A DNA stretch of 25,077 nt from an uncultured Bacilli bacterium (lineage in GTDB: Bacteria; Bacillota_I; Bacilli_A; RF39; UBA660), in contig CANUCD010000001.1 of assembly GCA_947856335.1 (NCBI GenBank), forward strand, positions 1-25,077, read 5' to 3'. The position numbers and the translations under genes were made by a program. Below the pieces are notes generated by a model. The model had not been told where the DNA came from, made no database searches, and saw only the letters and a list, made by a program, of their open reading frames with translations. Below, one piece after another: positions 1 through 7,470 of this stretch. Position 1 is the stretch's first letter. Each line of letters begins with the position of its first letter.

Positions 1-749
1 GTTCCTTTATCTAAATCTAGATTTTTACCAATTACTTTTGGCATTTCCCATTTAAAATCACAGTTGGGACAATAATACTTTCCTAAAGTTTCAAAGTTAT
101 AATACTCATAGTTTAATCTAGTTCCACATTTAAGACAATAATAAGTGTTTAAATTTTCAAATATTTGTTTTTCGTATGAATAATTATTTTTATCTATGCT
201 GTAGTGGATGTTTTTGTTTGGAAGCTCTAATTCAAAGTGTCTTAAATATGGTTCATCTATTGTTGTAATGATAGTTGTATTATCAGGTAAGTTTTTTTTG
301 ATTTCTTCTTTTATAATATCAATATTAAATTGTCTTGGGGGTTGGTCTTTGGTAAGATTTGTGATAATTAAATAGTTGGGGTTAATATCTTTATATATTT
401 CTTTTACGTATCTTTCGTCTGTTTCTAATATTAAGACATCTTTTTTTATTTTACCAAAAAGATTACAGTTTTTAAGACAGGCAGTTGTAATACCATATTT
501 GAGATTAGAACCAGCATTATTAAAACAAACAGACATACCATTATCTTTTAGGACATCACTAATTAAATTAGAAACACTTCCCTTTCCAGATGAACCTGTT
601 ACAATTAGTCTTATCTTGGGATATTTTAATTTTTTTAATATATTTTTATCTATTTTTAGAGCATATAATCCAGGAAGAGATGTGCCCCTTTTTAATACTT
701 TGCCTGCTAAAATGGTTAGTTTGGCTACAATGATACTTAATGTTTTCAT
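1..749 (-). CDS. murT: Lipid II isoglutaminyl synthase subunit MurT (partial)
   Basis: This is the N-terminal 249 codons of a Mur-ligase-like protein; the 3' part lies beyond the left edge. The translation starts MKTLSIIVAKLTILAGKVLK and has the P-loop TGSSGKGSVS at residues 51-60, the Mur ligase ATP site. It has a four-cysteine zinc ribbon near residues 206-232 (CLKCG and CPNC), which is inserted in the central domain of MurT but absent from MurC-F. MurT works with the glutaminase GatD to amidate the alpha-carboxylate of D-Glu in lipid II. The family is usually about 430-450 residues, so a little over half is visible. GatD normally sits next to murT and would be expected beyond the left edge. 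The ATG at 749 has an SD-like GAGG about 6 nt upstream. It diverges from glmS. Confidence 0.93.
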   Translation of the reverse strand, partial: MKTLSIIVAKLTILAGKVLKRGTSLPGLYALKIDKNILKKLKYPKIRLIVTGSSGKGSVSNLISDVLKDNGMSVCFNNAGSNLKYGITTACLKNCNLFGKIKKDVLILETDERYVKEIYKDINPNYLIITNLTKDQPPRQFNIDIIKEEIKKNLPDNTTIITTIDEPYLRHFELELPNKNIHYSIDKNNYSYEKQIFENLNTYYCLKCGTRLNYEYYNFETLGKYYCPNCDFKWEMPKVIGKNLDLDKG

Positions 750-774
750 TTCTTACCTCATTTTCTATATCTTT

Positions 775-803
775 ATTTTAACATTTTTTGCTTTTTTTTT
801 AAA
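775..803 (-). promoter_or_regulatory. Candidate sigma-A promoter for murT (extended -10)
   Basis: On the minus strand, TGTTAAAAT gives a TGn extended -10 (hexamer TAAAAT at 775-780). A weak -35, TTTAAA, lies at 798-803 with a 17-nt spacer. The predicted start is near 768, giving a leader of about 19 nt before the murT ATG at 749. Confidence 0.6.
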
Positions 804-809
804 TCCTAT

Positions 810-838
810 TTGACAAGAAATTTATTCTATAGTACTAT
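810..838 (+). promoter_or_regulatory. Sigma-A promoter for glmS
   Basis: A consensus -35 TTGACA at 810-815 is separated by exactly 17 nt from a -10 TACTAT at 833-838. The predicted start is near 845, leaving only about 25 nt of leader before the glmS ATG at 870. That is too short for a glmS ribozyme. Confidence 0.8.
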
Positions 839-869
839 TTTATTATGAAATGTAAAGGAAGTGGTTTTA

Positions 870-2669
870 ATGTGTGGAATTGTTGGTTATGTTGGTAAAA
901 ATAATGCAGTTTTAAAGCTAATAAAGGGATTAAAAAACTTAGAATATAGAGGATATGATTCGGCTGGTATTGCTATATATAATAAGAATATAGAAGTAGT
1001 AAAAGAAAAAGGGAGAATTAGTCATTTAGAAGAAGAAATACCAGCTAATTTAGTGGGTAATGTTGGTATTGCTCATACAAGATGGGCTACTCATGGCGTT
1101 CCGTCTAAGATAAATGCTCATCCACATCTAGATAATCATAAACGTTTTGCTGTTGTTCATAATGGAATTATTGAAAATTATTTAGAGATTAAAAACTTTT
1201 TAGAGCAAAAAGGTTATAATTTTATTTCTGATACTGATACAGAGGTTATTCCAGTATTACTAGATTACTACTATGAGCTTCATCATGATGTTTTGATTGC
1301 GTTTCAAAAAATGTTAAAAAAGATTAAAGGTAGCTATGCAATTTTAGTTTTAGCTTTTGATTTACCTAATACTATTTTAGTAGCTAAAAATCATAGTCCT
1401 ATGGTTATTGGACTAGGGTACGATGGCATATATGTTGCATCAGATATTCCAGCTATACTTGAGTATACAAAAGACTTTTACTTTTTAGATGATGAAGAAA
1501 GTGCTGTTATTACAGATAAGATAGTCTTTTATAATAAAGATTTTGAGAAAATCAAAAAAACTAGTAAAAAAATTGATTGGGAAATGGATGAAACTAGTAA
1601 AAATGGATATGAAGATTATATGTTAAAAGAAATTCATGAGCAGCCAAGTGCCCTTATTCAGACTCTAAATGGAATCATATGTAAAGATAAACCTATTTCA
1701 TTTGTTAATTTTAAAATTGATAAAAAATATTTAGAATCTTTAAGGCAAATTTATATTGTTGCGTGTGGAACAGCGATGCATGCAGGTTTAGTTGGTAAAT
1801 ATGCGATGGAAAATTTGGTTCGCATACCTGTAAGTGTTGTTGTAGCTAGTGAATTTAGATATCAAAATCCAATTATTGATAATAATACTTTATGCTTATT
1901 TATTAGTCAATCAGGTGAGACGGCTGATACAATAGCAGCTGTTAAACTCGCTAAAAAAATGGGAGCTAGAACTATTGCTATAACAAATGTTTTTGAATCT
2001 TCTATTACTAGAGAAGCAGATGATACTATTTATACTCATGCTGGTTTTGAAATAGCTGTTGCATCAACTAAGGCTTATATATCACAAGTTGGTATAGTAG
2101 TTGCACTTGCGCTTTATATGGCAGAAACTTTAAATGGTTTAAAATATGAAGCTTTAAAAACAGAACTAATGGATTTACCTAAGTTTATGAGTGATGTTAT
2201 AAGTAATGAAAATGTGTATCACAAACTTGCTTTAAAAATGAAGGATGAAGAACATTTATTTTATATTGGAAGAGGAAATGATTATAATATTGCCTTAGAG
2301 GGGTCATTAAAACTAAAAGAAATATCTTATATACATAGTGAGGCATATCCTGCTGGAGAATTAAAACATGGGCCTATTGCTTTAATTGATAAAGGTACTT
2401 ATGTAGTTGGTATTATTACTGATGATAAGATAGCTCTTAAAACACTAAGTAATTTAGAAGAAGTAAAATCTAGAGGGGCTAATATTATTTTAGTTACAAA
2501 TCAAAAGTTAAAAGAAGAAAATGTTTTTATAATACCAAAGATAAGTTCTATTTTAAGTCCTATTCTTGCTATTATTCCATTACAGTTGCTTGCTTATTTT
2601 ATTGCCAAAGAAAAAGGCTTAGATGTTGATAAGCCTAGGAATTTAGCTAAGTCTGTTACGGTAGAATAA
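870..2669 (+). CDS. glmS: Glutamine--fructose-6-phosphate aminotransferase (isomerizing)
   Basis: GlmS makes glucosamine-6-phosphate from fructose-6-phosphate and glutamine, the entry step to UDP-GlcNAc for peptidoglycan and for the glycan locus next door. The start is set at the ATG at 870, not the in-frame GTG at 861, because the protein must begin MCGIVGYVG so that Cys2 becomes the N-terminal nucleophile. An SD (AAGGAA) lies 9-10 nt upstream. Domains: an N-terminal class II glutaminase domain (about residues 1-220, with HTRWATHG), then two SIS domains (SQSGETADTIAA in the first, AVASTKAYISQ, then SEAYPAGELKHGP). The C-terminal signature DKPRNLAKSVTVE is intact. The length of 599 residues is normal. 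It is monocistronic, with its own promoter and terminator. Confidence 0.97.
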   Translation: MCGIVGYVGKNNAVLKLIKGLKNLEYRGYDSAGIAIYNKNIEVVKEKGRISHLEEEIPANLVGNVGIAHTRWATHGVPSKINAHPHLDNHKRFAVVHNGIIENYLEIKNFLEQKGYNFISDTDTEVIPVLLDYYYELHHDVLIAFQKMLKKIKGSYAILVLAFDLPNTILVAKNHSPMVIGLGYDGIYVASDIPAILEYTKDFYFLDDEESAVITDKIVFYNKDFEKIKKTSKKIDWEMDETSKNGYEDYMLKEIHEQPSALIQTLNGIICKDKPISFVNFKIDKKYLESLRQIYIVACGTAMHAGLVGKYAMENLVRIPVSVVVASEFRYQNPIIDNNTLCLFISQSGETADTIAAVKLAKKMGARTIAITNVFESSITREADDTIYTHAGFEIAVASTKAYISQVGIVVALALYMAETLNGLKYEALKTELMDLPKFMSDVISNENVYHKLALKMKDEEHLFYIGRGNDYNIALEGSLKLKEISYIHSEAYPAGELKHGPIALIDKGTYVVGIITDDKIALKTLSNLEEVKSRGANIILVTNQKLKEENVFIIPKISSILSPILAIIPLQLLAYFIAKEKGLDVDKPRNLAKSVTVE

Positions 2670-2706
2670 AAGTATTGTTTAAATGCTATAATTTATAATT
2701 GTTATG

Positions 2707-2744
2707 AACCTTGTTTCCTAGATAAATAGGAACAAGGTTTTATT
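2707..2744 (+). terminator. Rho-independent terminator of glmS
   Basis: The left arm AACCTTGTTTCCTA (2707-2720), a 6-nt loop and the right arm TAGGAACAAGGTT (2727-2739) form a 13-bp stem with one bulged T. It is followed by TTTTATT. It lies 37 nt after the glmS stop. Confidence 0.88.
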
Positions 2745-2800
2745 ATGGTTAATATATAAAACTTGTTATGATTTTATAAGAAATATTTGTTTCATAGTTT

Positions 2801-2830
2801 AAAAAAACAATGATTACTCATTGATTTTTT
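2801..2830 (-). terminator. Terminator at the end of the TagO/TagA glycan operon
   Basis: A CAATGA/TCATTG stem (2808-2813 with 2818-2823) with a 4-nt loop has seven A on one side and six T on the other. Read on the minus strand, it ends in a run of seven T, 19 nt after the wecB stop. The A and T flanks could let it work in both directions. Confidence 0.7.
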
Positions 2831-2848
2831 AGATTTTATAAAATTTAT

Positions 2849-3958
2849 CTAATTATTAACTTTATATTTTTCTATAATGGCATCTACTATATATTTGCTT
2901 GCAAAACCGTCTCCGTAAGGATTTGCTGATTTTGCCATTTTTTCGTATTCTTCTTTATTGGTTAGTAATAGTTTGGTTTCTTCATATATTTTATTTGTAT
3001 CAGTTCCAACTAGTTTTAAAGTGCCTGCTTCTATTCCCTCTGGTCTTTCTGTTGTATCTCTTAGGACTAATACTGGTTTACCTAATGATGGCGCTTCTTC
3101 TTGAACACCACCACTATCTGTAAGTATTAAGTAAGCTTTATTTTGAAAATTATGGAAATCAAATACTTCTAATGGTTCTATTATTTTTACTTTATCAGAG
3201 TTTCCTAATACTTCATTTGCTATTTCTCTAATTTTAGGGTTCAAATGGATGGGATAAACTACTTTTACATCTGAAAACTCATCTACTATTCTTTTTATAG
3301 CTGTAAAAATATGACGCATTGGTTCACCTAGGTTTTCTCTTCTGTGTGCTGTTAGTAAAATCATTCTATTATTTCCTAACCACTCAAAAACCGGATGATA
3401 ATAATCTTTGGTAACAGTTGTTTTCATTGCATCAATAACTGTATTACCAGTTACATAAATAGTTTCTTCTTTCTTGTTGTCATTTAATAAATTTTGTTTG
3501 CTTAGTTCTGTAGGTGCAAAATTCATATCAGCTAGACAAGATACCATTTGTCTATTCATTTCTTCTGGGTATGGTGAGTATTTATTATACGTCCTAAGTC
3601 CTGCTTCAACATGACCAATATCTACTTGATTGTAAAAAGCTGCTAGAGCTCCTGCAAAGGTAGTCGTGGTATCCCCATGAACTAGAACAATGTTAGGCAT
3701 TTCTTTTTTTATTACTTCTTCTAATCCTACTAATGCTCTAGTTGTAATATCTGCTAGAGTTTGTCCTTGCTTCATAATATTTAAATCATAATCTGGAGTT
3801 ATGTTAAATGTCTCTAGTACTTGGTCTAACATTTCTCTATGTTGAGCAGTTACACAGACAATACATTCAATTTCCTTTCTTCGCTTTAATTCTTGAACTA
3901 GGGGTGCCATTTTTATAGCTTCAGGTCTAGTTCCAAATACAGTCATTACTTTAATCAT
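2849..3958 (-). CDS. mnaA/wecB: UDP-N-acetylglucosamine 2-epimerase (non-hydrolysing)
   Basis: This cytosolic enzyme converts UDP-GlcNAc to UDP-ManNAc, the donor used by TagA. The protein has 369 residues, typical for the family. It shows the N-terminal FGTRPEAIKMAPL motif, LVHGDTTTTFAGALAAFY, GHVEAGLRT followed by PEEMNR, and the C-terminal nucleotide-binding stretch LTDSGGVQEEAPSLGKPVLV, ending RDTTERPEG. The ATG at 3958 has an SD-like GAAGGT upstream and overlaps the end of the DUF2304 gene by 8 nt, indicating translational coupling. It is the last gene of the block that also carries tagO and tagA, so its product fits the wall-teichoic-acid-type linkage unit. Confidence 0.96.
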   Translation of the reverse strand: MIKVMTVFGTRPEAIKMAPLVQELKRRKEIECIVCVTAQHREMLDQVLETFNITPDYDLNIMKQGQTLADITTRALVGLEEVIKKEMPNIVLVHGDTTTTFAGALAAFYNQVDIGHVEAGLRTYNKYSPYPEEMNRQMVSCLADMNFAPTELSKQNLLNDNKKEETIYVTGNTVIDAMKTTVTKDYYHPVFEWLGNNRMILLTAHRRENLGEPMRHIFTAIKRIVDEFSDVKVVYPIHLNPKIREIANEVLGNSDKVKIIEPLEVFDFHNFQNKAYLILTDSGGVQEEAPSLGKPVLVLRDTTERPEGIEAGTLKLVGTDTNKIYEETKLLLTNKEEYEKMAKSANPYGDGFASKYIVDAIIEKYKVNN

Positions 3959-4319
3959 TTTTTACCTTCTTTCTATTTTCTAATTCTTCTATTTTTTTCT
4001 TTAATATAGATAATTCTTGAACTAAGTTTTTGTTTTTTTCGTTTGCTTTTGAAAGGTTAGTAGTTAATACAAATATTAGATATGCCAAAACAAAAAAACC
4101 TAATAAAAATACCATATTTGAAGTAGTTTCAAAGCCTAATAAATCAGCCATTTTAATAATAATGCCAGGAAAAATTGTTACTATTATCAATAAAAAAATA
4201 ATTATAATCCATAAACTGGCATATCTCATAGAAATTTTCTTTTTATTTATTTGTAAAAAAACTAAAGCTAAAAATACTAACAATAAAATTATTAAAAATA
4301 TTCTTAAAGTTATATTCAT
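3951..4319 (-). CDS. DUF2304 family membrane protein
   Basis: A small protein of 122 residues with three predicted transmembrane helices (about residues 3-24, 34-52 and 69-89). A charged, leucine/isoleucine-spaced C-terminal tail (about 93-120, including LSILKKKIEELENRK) probably forms a cytoplasmic coiled coil. This architecture matches DUF2304, a family often found beside DPM1-like glycosyltransferases and of unproven function. Its stop and start are tightly packed: 2 nt after the upstream GT2 stop and 8 nt overlapping wecB. The SD GAGGTG lies about 9 nt before the ATG at 4319. Given the neighbours, I infer a role with the polyprenyl-phosphate sugar made by that GT2, as a flippase, anchor or regulator. 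That role is not shown by the sequence. Confidence 0.85.
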   Translation of the reverse strand: MNITLRIFLIILLLVFLALVFLQINKKKISMRYASLWIIIIFLLIIVTIFPGIIIKMADLLGFETTSNMVFLLGFFVLAYLIFVLTTNLSKANEKNKNLVQELSILKKKIEELENRKKVKND

Positions 4320-4321
4320 AT

Positions 4322-5032
4322 TTATTTTTCACCTCGTTTGCCAAATAAACCATTTATGAAAATTGCAATTGAAACTGAAAACATATAATAAGCACTATTT
4401 AATGGTTTTATTGATGATTTACCATGTTGTCTTTCGTGCATTTCTACTGGTATCTCTTTTATTTTCATTTCCTTGTTTTTTAAATAAATTATTGTTTCTG
4501 GTTCAGGATATTCTGTGGGATAATTTTCTGCAAATAATTTAATTACCTTTTTATTTGCCGCTCTAAATCCGCTAGTAGGATCAGTTATTTTTATTTTCCC
4601 AAATACTTTTATAAGAATAGATAACAATTTTATTCCAACTTTTCTAGCAGTTGATGATTTAAATTCACTTAAATTTCCAATAAATCTAGAGCCAATAACA
4701 AAGTCATTTCCTCTTTTTATTTCTTCAATTAAAGTATTTATGTATTTTTCGTCATGTTGTCCGTCTCCATCAAACTGAATAGCTATATCGTAATCATTAT
4801 AATATGCATATTTATAACCTGTTTGTACAGCACCACCTATTCCTAAATTGCTAATTAACGTGATGGCATTCAATTTTTCTTTTTGACAAATTTCTTGGGT
4901 TTTATCAGTACTTCCATCGTTAATTATGATATAGTCAATAGCGTCATTAGATTTTATATTTACTATTTTTTCCACGGTTTTTAATATATTTAATTCTTCA
5001 TTATAAGCAGGAATTATTATTAGTACTTTCAT
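4322..5032 (-). CDS. DPM1-like glycosyltransferase family 2 (polyprenyl-phosphate sugar synthase)
   Basis: A GT2 protein of 236 residues with IIPAYNEELNI at the N-terminus, IINDGSTDKTQ, the metal-binding FDGDGQH (DXD), GSRF, DPTSGFRA and ERQHGKSS. This is the pattern of dolichol-phosphate-mannose synthase and related polyprenyl-phosphate hexose synthases. It lacks the two C-terminal membrane helices of CsbB/GtrB types, apart from one weak hydrophobic segment near the end (SAYYMFSVSIAIFINGLFG). The start is the ATG at 5032 (MKVLIII); the longer reading from 5089 adds a non-homologous leader and has no better SD. It overlaps the upstream GT-C gene by 32 nt and is followed after 2 nt by the DUF2304 gene. 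It probably charges undecaprenyl phosphate with a sugar used by the GT-C enzyme. Confidence 0.92.
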   Translation of the reverse strand: MKVLIIIPAYNEELNILKTVEKIVNIKSNDAIDYIIINDGSTDKTQEICQKEKLNAITLISNLGIGGAVQTGYKYAYYNDYDIAIQFDGDGQHDEKYINTLIEEIKRGNDFVIGSRFIGNLSEFKSSTARKVGIKLLSILIKVFGKIKITDPTSGFRAANKKVIKLFAENYPTEYPEPETIIYLKNKEMKIKEIPVEMHERQHGKSSIKPLNSAYYMFSVSIAIFINGLFGKRGEK

Positions 5033-6323
5033 TTTTATGCCCTTTCCATTCTTTGATTTTTTGATATATAATATATAATCCCATTCCAATTATAATAAAC
5101 CTTATCGGAAATAATGTTATAGCATATCTACTGTACGCAAAAGAATAGCAATATAATAAAATTTGGTATCCATATACTGCAATTAACAAAAGCCAATCTA
5201 TAATTTTTTTCCTATTTATAATAATTACTATACTTGAAATGGCAAATAAAATCAAATCTATTTTTCTTAATAAAAGGTTAAAATCAATATTTATTCCAAA
5301 AAGTTCATCCCAATAAAAACTTGAATGCAACATGATTTTAGGCTTCTCTATTAAATATGATTTTAGCATAGATATTTTATCTTCTTTCCACCATTCTTTC
5401 ATGCGATATTTTGCTTTTAAACCGTCATACTCTAGTAAATAATATTTTGTAAATTGATCCTTTGGCATATTACCACTGAGGTAATCTTTTACTTTGGCTG
5501 GTAACTTATCATAAACGTTTTTATCGTAATCTAATTCTTCATCGCTTGGATATCCATATCCTTGATATGTTCCTAATAATAAAGGGTTCCCCATTCCATA
5601 TGTTAAAGGAATAAATTTATCAAAAACTTTATAATTTCTATATATCCAAGGAGCCAAGCATATCAATAAGGCCATTCCACCTATTATACCTTTTTTTATT
5701 AATTCTTTAAATGGATATTTTTTTAATAACAAAGCAATAGCTAAAAATATTGGGTAGAGACCAATTGTAGGTCTAATATATACTCCTATAATATAATAAA
5801 TGACAATAAAGTAAAAATCTTTATTTTTATAATCTTTTAAAAATTTTAATGAATGATAAGTCAGCAATAATAATATTAACATAAATGGGGTTTCGGTTAA
5901 AATCAAATTATTCATCCATAGAAAATCTGGCGCTAATAAAAATAAACAACAAAAGGAAGCTATCCATTGATTAGCATACATTCTTATTATTTTATATAGA
6001 ATTATTATTGATATTATTCCCATTAAAAGCCAAAACAATTTTAATGCAATTATTAGTGCAATCCCAGTACCGAACATTAGACAAAATCCAGCTATTAAAA
6101 AAGTTAAGCCAGGCATTATTTGAGCTGAAATAACTCCATGCATAGTTATTTGTCCTTCTTCAAAAAATCTAATTCCACTATTTATATAACTTAAATCGTC
6201 GCTGTTTATATTATAATCATAACCTAGATATAAAATAGAGGATACATATAATGCTAGGGCAATAATTAACACAATTAGTAAGCTGTAGTTATTTTTTATA
6301 TATTTTTTTACTTTGTTTTTCAT
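5001..6323 (-). CDS. GT-C fold integral membrane glycosyltransferase (ArnT/PMT/GT39-like)
   Basis: A 440-residue polytopic protein with about 10-11 hydrophobic helices. The first extracytoplasmic loop carries an acidic pair (NSDDLSYINSG, D42/D43), the usual catalytic position in GT-C enzymes that use lipid-phosphate sugars. Further motifs are LTETPFM and YIRPTIGLYP. The ATG at 6323 (MKNKVKK, SD-like GTGAG) is preferred; an upstream TTG at 6380 would extend the protein 57 nt further into tagO. Even so it overlaps the tagO 3' end by 35 nt. The order GT-C, DPM1-like GT2, DUF2304 suggests a decoration system in which a polyprenyl-phosphate sugar is made inside, flipped, and used outside by this enzyme. 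Sugar and acceptor are unknown. Confidence 0.82.
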   Translation of the reverse strand: MKNKVKKYIKNNYSLLIVLIIALALYVSSILYLGYDYNINSDDLSYINSGIRFFEEGQITMHGVISAQIMPGLTFLIAGFCLMFGTGIALIIALKLFWLLMGIISIIILYKIIRMYANQWIASFCCLFLLAPDFLWMNNLILTETPFMLILLLLTYHSLKFLKDYKNKDFYFIVIYYIIGVYIRPTIGLYPIFLAIALLLKKYPFKELIKKGIIGGMALLICLAPWIYRNYKVFDKFIPLTYGMGNPLLLGTYQGYGYPSDEELDYDKNVYDKLPAKVKDYLSGNMPKDQFTKYYLLEYDGLKAKYRMKEWWKEDKISMLKSYLIEKPKIMLHSSFYWDELFGINIDFNLLLRKIDLILFAISSIVIIINRKKIIDWLLLIAVYGYQILLYCYSFAYSRYAITLFPIRFIIIGMGLYIIYQKIKEWKGHKNESTNNNSCL

Positions 6324-7380
6324 AATTTTTCTCACTTTCTTTTTTCTTATGTTTAAATAATATATCTGTTTTAAGTACAAAGAATAATAAAATAATCATT
6401 AGAGCAATATATAGTGCTATTGCTATTTTATTATCTCCAATTACATATAAGATTGATACTGCTGAAAACAAAATGTTAATAAAATAAATAATAAGAATAG
6501 TTTTTCGTGTAGAAAAGTTCATTTTTAATAATTGATGATGTAAATGATCTTTATCTGGTTTACCAATTGACTCTCCTTTTAACATTCTTCTTAATATAGC
6601 AAATAGAGTGTCAAAAATTGGTATTGCTAAAATTACTAATGGTACTATTAAGGAAGTTATTGTAGTCATTTTAAATCCTAAAAGAGAAATGACAGCGATC
6701 ATAAAACCTAGGAATAAACTTCCAGAATCACCCATAAATATTTTGGCTGGTGGAAAGTTGTGTCCTAAAAAGCCTATTGTTGCTCCAAGCATTATGAGTG
6801 ATAATATAATATCTAATCCACCTATTTTATTTACTATAAAGGCAATAATTGCAATAGTACCATAGTTAATAGCACTTATTCCTGCTGCTAAGCCATCAAG
6901 TCCATCAATTAAGTTTATAGCATTTGCAATAGCTACTATGAATATTACAGATAAAATAGTACCTAACCAATATGGGAAATCGAGATTTAAACCCAAAAAG
7001 GTTATCTCTGTAAAATAAGTCTTTCCATAAAATACTACAATTGATGCTGCAATAATTTGAAATAAAAACTTTGTTCTTGCTCTAATTGGTTTTATATCAT
7101 CTATAAAACCTGTTAGAACAATAATAAATGCTCCTATTAAAATTGATAGCATTTGGGTTGTTGGTTCTCCATAAATCATATAACCTATGATGAATGCTCC
7201 AAATATAGCTAGACCTCCACATCTAGGCATTGGTACCTTGTGTACTTTTCTTTCATTTGGCATATCTAATGCACCTACATGTGTAGCAATTCTTTTAGCT
7301 AAGTAAGTTAATAAATAGCTTGATAATATAGTTACTAATAATATTAGATATATAGAATATCCGTTTACTTCTAAATTCAT
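6289..7380 (-). CDS. tagO: Undecaprenyl-phosphate GlcNAc-1-phosphate transferase TagO/WecA
   Basis: This membrane enzyme transfers GlcNAc-1-P from UDP-GlcNAc to undecaprenyl phosphate, the first step of wall teichoic acid and many surface glycans. The protein has 363 residues and about 11 helices. It contains all polyprenyl-phosphate HexNAc-1-P transferase signatures: the DD pair in GFIDDIKPIRARTKF (D94/D95), NLIDGLDGLAAG (156-167), MGDSGSLFLGF (217-226) and the histidine loop DHLHHQLLKM (279-282). The start is the ATG at 7380, with AGGTGA about 5 nt upstream; the longer frame to 7401 has no SD. Upstream lies a hairpin with a T-run and an extended -10, so it may have its own transcript as well as read-through from tagA. 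Confidence 0.96.
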   Translation of the reverse strand: MNLEVNGYSIYLILLVTILSSYLLTYLAKRIATHVGALDMPNERKVHKVPMPRCGGLAIFGAFIIGYMIYGEPTTQMLSILIGAFIIVLTGFIDDIKPIRARTKFLFQIIAASIVVFYGKTYFTEITFLGLNLDFPYWLGTILSVIFIVAIANAINLIDGLDGLAAGISAINYGTIAIIAFIVNKIGGLDIILSLIMLGATIGFLGHNFPPAKIFMGDSGSLFLGFMIAVISLLGFKMTTITSLIVPLVILAIPIFDTLFAILRRMLKGESIGKPDKDHLHHQLLKMNFSTRKTILIIYFINILFSAVSILYVIGDNKIAIALYIALMIILLFFVLKTDILFKHKKKESEKNYEKQSKKIYKK

Positions 7381-7396
7381 ACTTTCACCTGATAAT

Positions 7397-7405
7397 ATCA
7401 TAACA
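7397..7405 (-). promoter_or_regulatory. Possible extended -10 promoter for tagO
   Basis: On the minus strand TGTTATGAT matches a TGn extended -10 (hexamer TATGAT at 7397-7402) but has no good -35. The predicted start near 7390 would put the SD at the extreme 5' end of the mRNA. The promoter at 11194-11222 has the same arrangement. Confidence 0.35.
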
Positions 7406-7415
7406 TATTTGTGTT

Positions 7416-7470
7416 AAAAAAAAAAGAAAAGTACTTCATTATTTGCAAAAAAGACTATTTTTGTTGAAGT
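7416..7470 (-). terminator. Terminator-like hairpin between tagA and tagO
   Basis: On the minus strand ACTTCA (7470-7465) pairs with TGAAGT (7438-7433). The stem extends by A/T-rich pairing between AAAGAAAA and TTTTCTTT across a short mismatch, and is followed by a run of ten T (7425-7416). The long loop can pair AAAAA with TTTTT. The left arm lies inside the last codons of tagA. It may attenuate rather than fully stop transcription, because the operon continues. Confidence 0.45.

Noticed and set aside
376..813. A plus-strand open frame of 145 codons with hydrophobic translation
   Set aside because: It lies antisense to murT, whose minus-strand frame has the Mur ligase P-loop and zinc ribbon and an SD-supported start.
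861..869. GTG start for glmS at 861
   Set aside because: It would add three residues before Met-Cys and block exposure of the catalytic N-terminal Cys; the ATG at 870 has a properly spaced SD.
4030..4359. A plus-strand open frame opposite the DUF2304 gene
   Set aside because: It is a shadow frame with no SD or family match; the minus strand has a coupled, recognisable gene.
6324..6380. Longer TTG start for the GT-C gene
   Set aside because: It has no SD and would enlarge the overlap with tagO; the ATG at 6323 precedes the first membrane helix naturally.
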